From contig JACKFB010000012.1 of the NCBI GenBank assembly GCA_020632695.1, forward strand, positions 154,101 through 218,100: a stretch of 64,000 nt of DNA, given 5' to 3'. Shown here piece after piece: positions 11,603 through 20,740 of the stretch (position 1 is its first letter; every line of letters begins with the position of its first letter). A program made the position numbers and the translations under genes. The DNA comes from Deltaproteobacteria bacterium. GTDB taxonomy: Bacteria > Myxococcota_A > UBA9042 > PHBI01 > JACKFB01. The notes below the pieces were generated by a model. The model had not been told where the DNA came from. It was given only the letters and a program-made list of their open reading frames with translations, and did no database searches.

Positions 11603-12016
11603 TCAGTAGGGCCTGAGATAGCGCCGCCGATCCCGAGCGCCGGGATGGGGTCGCCAGTAGGAATCTGCTGCCGGGTCCGGCCGGCGCTCGAGCACGTCGC
11701 GGCCGCCCAGGCGCATCGCCAGCCCCAGCGGCGCGACCAGCAACGCGTATACCACGAAGAGCATGATGGGCCCGGTCACCGAGCCGATGGCGAGGCCGAG
11801 GCCCATCCAGCCCACGTAGAGCGCGCGGCCCACGTGGGGCAGGGGCGAGAGCAGCATCGCCGCGAGGCCGGCGGCGCCCAGGCCCCAGGCCAGCGCCGGG
11901 CGATGGGTCCAGGCGGCGAGCCCCGCGAAGGCGCCGAAGGCCACCAGCAGGGTGACCCCGAAGACGAGGCGCTTCCGCAGCGACGGGGCGCGGTCGATGG
12001 TGGCGAGGGCGCTCAT
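11603..12016 (-). CDS. SxtJ-like membrane protein
   Basis: A 137-residue protein with about four hydrophobic stretches (FGVTLLVAFGAFAGLAAW, AWGLGAAGLAAMLLSPL, VGWMGLGLAIGSVTGPIMLF) and a short basic tail (RRYLRPY). Size, topology and position match the SxtJ family, named after the saxitoxin cluster, whose members sit next to NodU/HypF-type carbamoyltransferases. Its ATG overlaps the carbamoyltransferase stop (ATGA), so the two are translationally coupled. No enzymatic motif is visible. Confidence 0.78.
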   Translation of the reverse strand: MSALATIDRAPSLRKRLVFGVTLLVAFGAFAGLAAWTHRPALAWGLGAAGLAAMLLSPLPHVGRALYVGWMGLGLAIGSVTGPIMLFVVYALLVAPLGLAMRLGGRDVLERRPDPAADSYWRPHPGARDRRRYLRPY

Positions 12017-13845
12017 CAGTCCAGCTCGAAGCGGGTCAGGTAGGCCTCGCGGTCGGTGGGGCGCAGCGCCGCCGGCTGGGCCTCCTTCAGGAGGAGGAAG
12101 TCGCCGATGACCAGGGCGTCCATGTCGGTGTGCAGAAAGCAGCGCAGCGCGTCCTCGGGCGAGTGGACGATGGGCTCGCCACGGATGTTGAAGCTGGTGT
12201 TGACCAGCGCCGGGGTGCCGGTCAGCGCTTCGAAGCGCTCGAGCAGGCCTCGGAAGCGAGGGTTGCGTTCGGCGTCCACGGTCTGCACCCGCGCCGAGCC
12301 GTCGACGTGGGTCACCGCCGGCAGCGCCGACTGCAGCGCGCCGAGGCGGGCCAGCAGGTCGGCGCCGCCGGGATCGGGGGCGGGCACGGCGCCCCGCACC
12401 GGCGCCACCAGCAGCATGTAGGGGCTGTCGGGGGCGGGCTCGAGGGCGAAGAGCGCGTTGGCGCGCTCGGCCAGCACGGCCGGGGCGAAGGGGCGGAAGG
12501 ACTCGCGCAGCTTGATCTTGAGGTTCATCGTGCGCTGCATGTCGGGCCGGCGCGCGTCGCCGAGGATGCTGCGGTTGCCGAGGGCACGGGGGCCGTACTC
12601 GGCGCGGCCCTGGAACCAGCCGAGCACGGCGCCGCCGTCGAGCAGGCGGGCGGCGCAGTCGAGCAGGGCGCCTTCGTCGGGCAGGTGCTCGTAGGTGGCG
12701 CCGGCGGCGTCCAGGGCCGCGCGGATGCCGTCCCGGGTGTGGGCGGGGCCCAGCAGGGAGCCGCGCTGGGCGTCGTCCGGACCCGCGACCCGCGGGCGCT
12801 CCATGAGCTGGTGCCAGCAGAAGAGCGCGGCGCCCAGCGCGCCACCCGCGTCGCCTGCGGCGGGCTGGATCCACAGCCGCCGGAAGGGGCCCTCGCGCTG
12901 CAGGCGCCCGTTGGCGACGCAGTTGAGCGAGACGCCCCCCGCCAGGCAGAGGTCCTCGAGCCCCGTGCGGGCGTGGATGTGGCGCGCGACGCGCAGCAGC
13001 ACCTCCTCGGTGACGGCCTGGATGGAGGCCGCCAGGTCCAGCTCGCGCCGGGTGATGGGCGACTCGGGGACGCGGGCCGGGCCGCCGAAGAGGCGCTCGA
13101 AGGCCGCGCCGGTCATGCGCCGGCCCGTCTCGAAGGTGAAGCGGTCGGCGTGCAGCCGGAAGCTGCCGTCGGGCTTCAGGTCGATCAGCTCCTCGAGGAT
13201 GCGCTCGGCGTAGACGGGTTGGCCGTAGGGCGCGAGCCCCATCAGCTTGTACTCGCCGCTGAGCACCTTGAAACCACAGAAGGTGGTGAACGCCGAGTAG
13301 AGCAGTCCCAGGCTGTGCGGGAAGCTGAGCTGCTCCCGAAGCGTGATGGTGTTGTCGCGGCCGGTGCCCCAGGTGGTGGTGGCCCACTCGCCGACGCCAT
13401 CGCAGGTGAGGATGGCCGCCTCCTGGAAGGGGCTCGGGAAGAAGGCGCTGGCGGCGTGGGACTCGTGGTGCTCGGTGTAGATCACCGGCCCGGCATACCC
13501 GGGCAGCGCCTTGCGGATCCGGCGCCCCAGCCGCAGCTTCTCGCCCAGCCAGGAGGGGAGCGCCCGGCGGAACCCGTCGAAGCTGCGGGGGGCGTGGGCC
13601 AGCCAGGTCTCGAGCAGCCGATCGAAGGTGCGCAACGGCTTCTCGTAGTAGCAGACGTAGGTCAGGTCGGCCGGCCCGATGCCCGCCTCGCCGAGGCAGT
13701 AATCGATGGCGCGCTCGGGGAAGGCGGCGTCGTGCTTGACGCGGGTGAAGCGCTCCTCCTGGGCTGCGGCGACGATGGCGCCGTCGCCGAGCAGCGCGGC
13801 CGCGCTGTCGTGATAGAGGGCGGAGATGCCCAGCACGTACTTCAC
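12016..13845 (-). CDS. NodU/CmcH-type O-carbamoyltransferase
   Basis: A 609-residue enzyme with the two-domain layout of the family: an N-terminal ASKHA-fold Carbam_trans_N (starting GISALYHDSAAALL, then EERFTRVKHD, HHESHAASAFF and GVSLNCVANGRL) and a C-terminal YrdC-like domain (GWFQGRAEYGPRALGNRS, SFNIRGEPIVHSPEDAL). Family members use carbamoyl phosphate and ATP to carbamoylate a hydroxyl of a sugar, antibiotic or polysaccharide. The substrate cannot be told here; no glycosyltransferase or natural-product gene is adjacent. The gene starts at GTG 13845, overlaps the upstream frame by 4 bp and is coupled to SxtJ and DUF5989 genes downstream. Confidence 0.93.
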   Translation of the reverse strand: MKYVLGISALYHDSAAALLGDGAIVAAAQEERFTRVKHDAAFPERAIDYCLGEAGIGPADLTYVCYYEKPLRTFDRLLETWLAHAPRSFDGFRRALPSWLGEKLRLGRRIRKALPGYAGPVIYTEHHESHAASAFFPSPFQEAAILTCDGVGEWATTTWGTGRDNTITLREQLSFPHSLGLLYSAFTTFCGFKVLSGEYKLMGLAPYGQPVYAERILEELIDLKPDGSFRLHADRFTFETGRRMTGAAFERLFGGPARVPESPITRRELDLAASIQAVTEEVLLRVARHIHARTGLEDLCLAGGVSLNCVANGRLQREGPFRRLWIQPAAGDAGGALGAALFCWHQLMERPRVAGPDDAQRGSLLGPAHTRDGIRAALDAAGATYEHLPDEGALLDCAARLLDGGAVLGWFQGRAEYGPRALGNRSILGDARRPDMQRTMNLKIKLRESFRPFAPAVLAERANALFALEPAPDSPYMLLVAPVRGAVPAPDPGGADLLARLGALQSALPAVTHVDGSARVQTVDAERNPRFRGLLERFEALTGTPALVNTSFNIRGEPIVHSPEDALRCFLHTDMDALVIGDFLLLKEAQPAALRPTDREAYLTRFELD

Positions 13846-15962
13846 CCGGCCCCCAGCGAGTCCACGGGCCGAGGATAGCGGTATCGGGCCGCCGCAGCCA
13901 TCGGGCGAGCCGCCGCGCGCCGCGCCCGCCCGGCCCGTGGCGCGCTCACCCCTGCCGGTGCGCGCGCGTTCGCGCCCGCGCCGCGAGCATCATCAGCAGC
14001 CACGCGCCCAGGGCCAGCCACCCGCTCGCCGGCGCGCGACCCACCGCCGCAGCCGCTCCCGCCCGGCGCGGGCGCCGCGACGTCCGGCGCCGCCTCGGCC
14101 GCCGCGTCGCCAGCGGCGTCCACCTCCGCCGTCGCGTCGGGCGTCGTCTCCGGTGCCATCTCGGGCGCCACCTCGGGCCCCGGCTCGGGTCCCGGGTCGG
14201 GCGGGGCCACCTCACCGCCGATGGGCCGGTGGGCGCGGGCGTTCGGCGACACCGCCCGCTCGCCCGGCGCGCGCTGCTCGAAGTAGCGCCCCAGCCAGTA
14301 GGCCGCCATCAGGTCGCCGCCCGGGTTCAGCCGGTCGCCGCCTCCCCCGCCGTTCACCTCGAAGGGGTTGGAGCGCGCGTTGAAGTCCGAGTTGGGGCGA
14401 ATCCGCGGATCCAGCGCCTCCTTCGCCATCCAGCGGCCGTTCTCCGCCTGGCCCTCCAGCTCGAGCACGGTGGTGCCGTCGATGGCCAGGCACTCCCGGG
14501 CGGCGATCTCGGCCTCGTCGCAGTTGGTGCGCGCGTCCTGCCAGTAGGGACCCAGCGGAAACCCGCTCAGCAGGTCGGCCAGCTCGCCGCGCAGCCCGGC
14601 GTCGGTGCCCTCCTCGGTGAGCGCCAGGTAGAGCGCGTGCCACAGCGGCTGCTTGGCCAGCCGCGCGGTGTGGCTCTCGCCGGGGCGCTGCCACCAGCCC
14701 GTCTCCAGGTAGCCGCGCAGCGGCGCCGCCACCTCCGGATCCGTCTCCAGCCAGATGCCCAGGAAGAGCACCACGGCGGTCATGTCGGGCACGTCGAAGT
14801 TGGTGCGCAGGCCGCTGTACATGTAGTCGAGGGCGCCGGCGGCCTCGCGCTCGTCCACCTTGCGGGGGAACTCGCGCTGGTCCAGCAGATCCTCGTACAG
14901 GAAGGCCTCCAGCCGCTCGTCGCCGGTCACGTGCAGCAGCCCCTTGATGATGCCCCACGCCATCAGCAGGTTGAACATGTTGAAGTTGCCCTCATCGGGC
15001 GAGATGTAGACCTTCTCGAGCGAGAGCGGGTTGAGGTCGTGGAAGAAGGTGGCCCGCCCGTCGGCGTCCATGATGATCAGGTCGTAGAGCGTCCCCGGCG
15101 GGGCGAAGCCCACCGCGGTCTCGAGGCCCAGCAGCTCGCGCTTCTGCATCAGCATCTCGCCGACGCCGCGCGCGTCGGCCTGCATGCGCGTCACCAGCGC
15201 CTGGTCGATGTCCGGGTCGCCCTTCATCGCCTCGTAGAGCGCGACCATGCCCAGCACCTGGCCGGAGAGCTGATCCTTCGAGGCCGAGTCGATCCACGAC
15301 CAGGTCCCGGCGGGCAGCGCGCCGCCGGACGCGTCGGCGCGCTCGGTGCCGTTGTCCTTCGGCGCAGGCAGAGGCTTGCCGTCGGCGTCGAAGAGGGGCA
15401 CTGGCGTCTCGGGCGGGTCGGGGATGGGCGGTGCGCTCGAGTCCTCGGGCACCAGGCGCCGGATGCCGCGAGCGACCAGGCCGCCGCCGCCGGTCACCGC
15501 GTAGAAGACGTGCCACGACTCGGCCGCACGCACCACTCGCGCCCGGGCCGCGGCCAGCACGTCGGGCGCGGCGCCCTCGCGCTTCAGGGTCATGTACTCG
15601 AAGGCGGTCCCGACCAGGGCCACCCCCCCGAAGAAGCCCAGGTCGCCGTGCTCGCCGTAGGTGGTGACCAGCTCGAAGGGGTGCTTGCCCGTCTGGGCCT
15701 CGAAGTCCGGCTCGGCGTCCTGCTGGAGCCACGCGTCGATGACGCTGCGCGCCTCGGCGCCCGCGGGGCTCGCCGCTGGCGGGAAGTGCGCGTTCAGCGA
15801 CAGCCCGAAGGGCACGGCGTTGACGCCGTAGAACTGGCGCTCGTGCCTGGCCATCGCCGCGTCCAGCTCGGGGTGCTCGCCCGGCACCAACAGCGGCGCC
15901 GCCTGGGCGGTCCCCGCGATCCCCAGCCACACCGACGCCACCGTCACCAACCCTCGCCCCAT
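13842..15962 (-). CDS. secreted protein with a MYXO-CTERM-type tail, apparently frameshifted
   Basis: The ATG at 15962 follows GGGAGGG and gives a signal peptide (MGRGLVTVASVWLGIAGTAQA) and a large secreted body with segments such as HERQFYGVNAVPFGLSLNAH, DEGNFNMFNLLMAWGIIKGL and RPNSDFNARSNPFEVNGGGG. No enzyme family was recognised. A Pro/Glu/Asp/Ala-rich linker then reaches GSGCGGGS. From there the annotated frame turns into basic low-complexity sequence to 13842. One base over, the DNA encodes APASGWLALGAWLLMMLAAR and RTRAHRQG, stopping at 13946, which is a typical MYXO-CTERM helix and Arg tail. An extra base near 14038-14044 explains this best. The true product then probably ends at 13946. 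It could be a sequencing error, a real mutation or programmed frameshifting. Confidence 0.75.
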   Translation of the reverse strand: MGRGLVTVASVWLGIAGTAQAAPLLVPGEHPELDAAMARHERQFYGVNAVPFGLSLNAHFPPAASPAGAEARSVIDAWLQQDAEPDFEAQTGKHPFELVTTYGEHGDLGFFGGVALVGTAFEYMTLKREGAAPDVLAAARARVVRAAESWHVFYAVTGGGGLVARGIRRLVPEDSSAPPIPDPPETPVPLFDADGKPLPAPKDNGTERADASGGALPAGTWSWIDSASKDQLSGQVLGMVALYEAMKGDPDIDQALVTRMQADARGVGEMLMQKRELLGLETAVGFAPPGTLYDLIIMDADGRATFFHDLNPLSLEKVYISPDEGNFNMFNLLMAWGIIKGLLHVTGDERLEAFLYEDLLDQREFPRKVDEREAAGALDYMYSGLRTNFDVPDMTAVVLFLGIWLETDPEVAAPLRGYLETGWWQRPGESHTARLAKQPLWHALYLALTEEGTDAGLRGELADLLSGFPLGPYWQDARTNCDEAEIAARECLAIDGTTVLELEGQAENGRWMAKEALDPRIRPNSDFNARSNPFEVNGGGGGDRLNPGGDLMAAYWLGRYFEQRAPGERAVSPNARAHRPIGGEVAPPDPGPEPGPEVAPEMAPETTPDATAEVDAAGDAAAEAAPDVAAPAPGGSGCGGGSRAGERVAGPGRVAADDARGAGANARAPAGVSAPRAGRARRAAARPMAAAARYRYPRPVDSLGAG

Positions 15963-16124
15963 CGTCGCCCTCCCGCGTTCGAGACGCCAACCTAGCAGAT
16001 GCTCCGCGCTCCGGCGCAATCTCCCTCGCCGCGGCGACCTCTCCGGCCCGGGCAGCGGCGTCGAGGCTTTCGCTCGCGCGCCGGCTGGTCCACACTCCCC
16101 GGCAGCACCCCTTCAGGAGCCGTG

Positions 16125-16487
16125 ATGGATCCCACCTTCTACAAGATCATCCACATCGCCGGCGTGGTGTGGGCCCTCGCCGCCATCGGCGCCGTCGCCC
16201 TGCACGTCCGCAACGGCGGCGACAAGGCCAGCAACCAGGGCCGCGGCCTGGTCGGGGCCAGCCACGGCATCGCCCTGGTGCTGATCCTGGTCAGCGGCTT
16301 CGGGATGATCGCGAAGTACCAGTATGGCTTCCCCGGCTGGGTCATCGCCAAGATCGTGCTGTGGCTGGTCATCGGCGGGCTGCTGGTCGTCCCCTACCGT
16401 GCGCCGGGGTCGGCGCGGCTGGTGTGGGCGCTGATCCCGCTGCTCGGGGCCGCGGCCGCCTGGCTGGCGCTGGTCAAGCCCTTCTGA
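16125..16487 (+). CDS. small four-helix membrane protein
   Basis: The ATG at 16125, with CAGGAG upstream, gives 120 residues almost entirely in four hydrophobic helices. The start FYKIIHIAGVVWALAAIGAV with an early His recalls SirB2-like proteins (a Lys and a His in the first helix), but the match is too loose to name it. It lies 7 bp before rraA and is probably cotranscribed with it. Confidence 0.7.
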   Translation: MDPTFYKIIHIAGVVWALAAIGAVALHVRNGGDKASNQGRGLVGASHGIALVLILVSGFGMIAKYQYGFPGWVIAKIVLWLVIGGLLVVPYRAPGSARLVWALIPLLGAAAAWLALVKPF

Positions 16488-16494
16488 CGCGGCC

Positions 16495-16995
16495 GTGAGC
16501 GCTGACGTGAACGACACCTCCTGGACCACCGCCGACCTCTACGACGCCTTCGAGGACGAGGTGCGGGTGGCGGCGCCGATCTTCCGCGACTTCGGCGGCC
16601 ACAGGGCCTTCTCGGGCGAGGTCGCCACGGTCAAGGTGCACGAGGACAACGTGCTGGTGCGGCGGGCGCTGGAGTCCCCGGGGCGCGGGCGCGTGCTGGT
16701 GGTCGACGGCGGCGGCTCGCTGCGTTCGGCGCTGGTCGGCGACCGGGTCGCCGCGCTGGCCTGCGACAGCGGCTGGGCCGGGCTGGTGGTCTGGGGCTGC
16801 ATCCGCGACAGCCGCGCCATCGCCGGGCTGCCGGTGGGCCTCAAGGCCCTGGCGACCCACCCGCGGCGCAGCCCCAAGCACGGGGCCGGCCAGGTGGACA
16901 TCCCGGTCAGCTTCGCCGACCTGACCTTCCGCCCCGGCGACTTCGTCTACGCCGACGAGGACGGGCTGCTCCTGGCGCCGCGCTCGCTCGTCTGA
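16495..16995 (+). CDS. rraA: RraA-family protein (RNase E regulator / HMG aldolase fold)
   Basis: A 166-residue protein. It carries the family core: TADLYDAFEDEVRVAAPIF, VVDGGGSLRSALVGD and GLVVWGCIRDSRAIAGLPVG, then LKALATHPRRSPKHGAG. These match the ribonuclease E inhibitor RraA closely, in particular GCIRD and ALATHPRRS. Related proteins are 4-hydroxy-4-methyl-2-oxoglutarate aldolases or oxaloacetate decarboxylases, so the actual role could be metabolic. GTG codons at 16495 and 16507 are both possible starts; the second gives a start just before NDTSWTTADLYD. It is cytoplasmic and in an operon with the small membrane protein before it. Confidence 0.85.
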   Translation: MSADVNDTSWTTADLYDAFEDEVRVAAPIFRDFGGHRAFSGEVATVKVHEDNVLVRRALESPGRGRVLVVDGGGSLRSALVGDRVAALACDSGWAGLVVWGCIRDSRAIAGLPVGLKALATHPRRSPKHGAGQVDIPVSFADLTFRPGDFVYADEDGLLLAPRSLV

Positions 16996-17097
16996 GCTCC
17001 GGGCCGTCGCGCCGGCCTGGTGTCCGCGGGCGCGATCGCGCTGATGGGACCAGGGGGAGCCCCGTCTTCGGACCGAGCGGGGCGCCAGCGACGTCTG

Positions 17098-17160
17098 CTC
17101 AGGGCCTCGAGCGCGGAGGGCACCCGCTGCGCAGAAGCCCGCGGCGCTCGAGGCCCTGGG
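17098..17160. terminator. long hairpin between convergent genes, probable two-way terminator
   Basis: A perfect 14-bp inverted repeat (17101-17114 and 17144-17157) extends outward by up to three more pairs, one of them G-T. It sits in the 208-bp gap between the convergent rraA and FKBP genes. The 29-base loop is long and no T-runs flank it. Its place and symmetry still fit bidirectional termination or a mRNA 3'-end barrier. Confidence 0.5.
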
Positions 17161-17203
17161 GGACACGGGCCAGCCACGCGACGGGAGGGTATCCGGACCC
17201 CTC

Positions 17204-18211
<1,008 letters not shown>

Positions 18212-18302
18212 GGTGCCGCTCCATACCGCACCTCGCGCGCGCCTGCCAGAGGTGCGCCCGACCTTCGCGTCGGGTCCCGCCAGACCGCCAGGATCGGGGC
18301 TC

Positions 18303-18455
18303 TCAGGGCTGCTTGGGGCGCGGCGCGACCGCCGGCCGGCGCGGCCGCAGCTCCCAAAGACGCCCCTCGGTCATGCGGGGCGTGGGGAAGACCTCGGTGC
18401 GGCGATGGGTGCCGGCGCCGAGCAAGGTGTCGATGAGTCCGATGATGCGCTTCAT
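18303..18455 (-). CDS. possible 50-residue small protein
   Basis: The ATG at 18455 has GGAG about 8 bases upstream and opens MKRIIGLIDTLLGAGTHRRT, followed by a basic Pro/Arg-rich tail. The N-terminal stretch could form a short amphipathic helix. No homologue was recognised, and such short frames are common by chance in GC-rich DNA. Confidence 0.35.
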   Translation of the reverse strand: MKRIIGLIDTLLGAGTHRRTEVFPTPRMTEGRLWELRPRRPAVAPRPKQP

Positions 18456-18530
18456 CAGGGCGTCTCCGTGCGTGGTGGTTGCGAGGTGGGCGGCGCATTC
18501 TGCACAGGCGCCGCCGTCTGGCAAGCCCCA

Positions 18531-19958
18531 TCAAGCGCCCGGGCCCTGCCCCATCAACGCTCCCGCCTCACGGATCGCGGCGACCTTCGCCTCCAACGGC
18601 GCCCAATCGTCGGCGGCCGCGATGGGCTCCCACAGCGCCTCCACCTCGTCGATGAGCAGGCTCTCCGGGCGCTCGCGCTGCATCAGCGTGTGCGAGAGCC
18701 GCTCGGGGTGGGTGGCCTCATAGGTGTCCAGCCAGCGCCGGAAGCGCTCGAAGGCGTCCCCGCGGTGCAGCTCGCGCTGGGGACTCCTGGCCGCGCGCCC
18801 GGCGCTGGCGGCGCCGCCATACCAGTCGTGGAAGGCCTGATCGTAGTCGGCCTGCTGCTCGTGCATCCAGGTGAAGAGCGCCCGCACCAGCAGCCCGTCC
18901 TCGTCCCCGCCCCGCGGCCGCAGGCCCAGCCGCCCCAGGACGCGGCGATGCAGCGCGGCCTCGAAGGCCGGGGCGTAGCCGTCGATGGCCTGGGCCAGCT
19001 CGGCCTCGGGCGCCAGCGGCGCCAGCGCCTCGGCCAGGCGCTCCAGGTTCCAGAGCACGGCGTCGGGCTGGCGGCCGAAGGCGTAGAGGCCCGAGTGATC
19101 GAAGTAGGCCGCGGTGAAGCCCAGGTCGAAGGTCGGCAAGAAGCGCCAGGGCCCGTAGTCGAAGCTCTCGCCCGCGATGTTCATGTTGTCGGTGTTCAGC
19201 ACGCCGTGGACGAAGCCCGCCGCCATCCACGAGGCGGCCAGATCCGCGGAGCGCAGCGCCACGTTGGCCAGCAGGCGCGCGGCCTCGGGGCGCTCATCGG
19301 GGGGCACCTCGGGGTAGTAGCGCTCGAGGCAGAAGCGGACCAGCCGCTGCGCCGACTCGGCGTCGCGTTGCCATGCGAGGCGCTCGAAGGTGCCGAAGCG
19401 GATGTGTGAGTGGCCGAGCCGCACCAGCACCGAGGAGCGGGTGGGCGAGGGCTCGTCGCCGCGGATGAGCTGCTCGCCGGTCTCGAAGAGGCTGAAGGTC
19501 TTGGACGTGTTGACGCCGCGGGCCTCGAGCAGCTCGGTGGCGAGGATCTCGCGCACGCCGCCCTTCAGCGTCAGGCGCCCGTCACCGCCGCGCGACCACG
19601 GGGTCTGACCGCTGCCCTTGGTCGCCAGGTCCAGCAGGCGCCCGTCCACCGGATCCCGGAGCTGGGCGTGGAGGAAGCCGCGCCCGTCGCCCAGGTTCGG
19701 GTTGTACGAGCGGAACTGATAGCCGTGGTAGCGCAGCGCCAGCGGCTGCTGCAGGCTGCCGGGCAGGGGTTCGAAGCGGGCGAAGTGCGCCTCCCACTCG
19801 GCCGGCGTCAGCGCGCCCAGCCCCACGCGCTCGGCGTGGCGCTGGTTGCGAAAGCGCAGGACGTGCCTGGGAAATCGCGCCGGCTGGACCGGGTCGAAGA
19901 GGGCGGGGCCAAGCGACTCGTGGTCGCGGGCCGGCTGGTAGGTTGCTGAGACAGGCAT
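18531..19958 (-). CDS. selO: SelO/YdiU protein adenylyltransferase (pseudokinase fold)
   Basis: A 475-residue protein, about the usual SelO length. It has YHGYQFRSYNPNLGDGRGF, TKGSGQTPWSRGGDGRLTLK, REILATELLEARGVNTSKT, LGHSHIRFGTFE and GFVHGVLNTDNMNIAG followed by SFDYGPW; the NTD Asp is near residue 257. SelO proteins bind ATP upside down and AMPylate protein Ser/Thr/Tyr residues, linked to redox stress. The HSHIRFG and NTDN motifs are kept, so activity is plausible. Family members often end with Sec or Cys near the C-terminus; here the end is LMGQGPGA, without Cys. Start at ATG 19958. Confidence 0.92.
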   Translation of the reverse strand: MPVSATYQPARDHESLGPALFDPVQPARFPRHVLRFRNQRHAERVGLGALTPAEWEAHFARFEPLPGSLQQPLALRYHGYQFRSYNPNLGDGRGFLHAQLRDPVDGRLLDLATKGSGQTPWSRGGDGRLTLKGGVREILATELLEARGVNTSKTFSLFETGEQLIRGDEPSPTRSSVLVRLGHSHIRFGTFERLAWQRDAESAQRLVRFCLERYYPEVPPDERPEAARLLANVALRSADLAASWMAAGFVHGVLNTDNMNIAGESFDYGPWRFLPTFDLGFTAAYFDHSGLYAFGRQPDAVLWNLERLAEALAPLAPEAELAQAIDGYAPAFEAALHRRVLGRLGLRPRGGDEDGLLVRALFTWMHEQQADYDQAFHDWYGGAASAGRAARSPQRELHRGDAFERFRRWLDTYEATHPERLSHTLMQRERPESLLIDEVEALWEPIAAADDWAPLEAKVAAIREAGALMGQGPGA

Positions 19959-20006
19959 GGCGCGCCGGAATCGTACCCGATCCCGGCGCGCCGCGCGCCC
20001 GCCGGA

Positions 20007-20549
20007 TCAGTTGCAGGAGCCGTTGGCCTTGAAGCCCGCGAGGACCGTGGCGCAGGTGGAGTCGGCGCCAAGGCTGACCGTCTGCTGGCAACCCAGCTTC
20101 TGGCTCGCGTCGGTGATCTGGTCGCAGCAATCCGACAGGTCGCTGCAGGTGGCGCCGCCCCCGGAGCTGTCCGGCAACGAGGTGTCCGGCGTGCCGGTCG
20201 AGTCGCCGGTCGCGTCGGGGGTGTCCTCGTTGCAGATGTCGCACGCGCTGGGCGTATTGCCGCTCTGGATCTCGGCGCAGGTCGCCGACTGATACGCCGA
20301 GATGCAGGCGTCCACCTGCGACTTGGTCGCGTTACAGCTGCCGGTCCCGCTTCCACCGCCGGTGGTGTCGCGGCACTGAGCGTCGCAGTCGATGCTGACG
20401 GGCAGCCCGGAGGGGGCGCACTCCTTGGTCTTCTCGCAGAGGGCCTTGCAATAGCGGGCGGCGTCGGCCGATGAGACCTCGTCGTCGCCGCAGGCGGCCA
20501 GGGAGAGGACCGACAGGCCGAGGGTCACGAGTGAGATGCATCGCATCAT
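20007..20549 (-). CDS. Cys-rich secreted lipoprotein of unknown function
   Basis: A 180-residue protein with a lipoprotein signal (MRCISLVTLGLSVLSLAAC, lipobox SLAAC). The mature part has many Cys in spaced pairs (YCKALCEKTKEC, CDAQC, CDICNED, CSDLSDCCDQ), suggesting a disulfide-stabilised fold, with a Thr/Gly/Asp-rich linker in the middle. Two adjacent ATGs (20549 and 20546) can start it. Proteins of this type are common in Myxococcota and mostly lack assigned function. Confidence 0.8.
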   Translation of the reverse strand: MMRCISLVTLGLSVLSLAACGDDEVSSADAARYCKALCEKTKECAPSGLPVSIDCDAQCRDTTGGGSGTGSCNATKSQVDACISAYQSATCAEIQSGNTPSACDICNEDTPDATGDSTGTPDTSLPDSSGGGATCSDLSDCCDQITDASQKLGCQQTVSLGADSTCATVLAGFKANGSCN

Positions 20550-20740
20550 GGTCAGACTCCGAAGATGTGAGAGGGGAAGGGCCAGAGACTAGAGTCCTCC
20601 CCCCGGCCGCGCAACCCGTCGCGGCCCACCCGTGATATCCGGACGGTGGCGGCCGCGGTGCGCCCCGGTCGCGGGGTTCCGCACCACCAGCCGCCCGATG
20701 CTACCATCGCGGGCGCGCGGGTCGGGAACCGGGAGAGGGC

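Noticed and set aside
15963..16124. A longer N-terminus for the small membrane protein at 16125
   Set aside because: The upstream frame overlaps the divergent promoter region and adds non-membrane basic sequence; ATG 16125 has its own ribosome-binding site.
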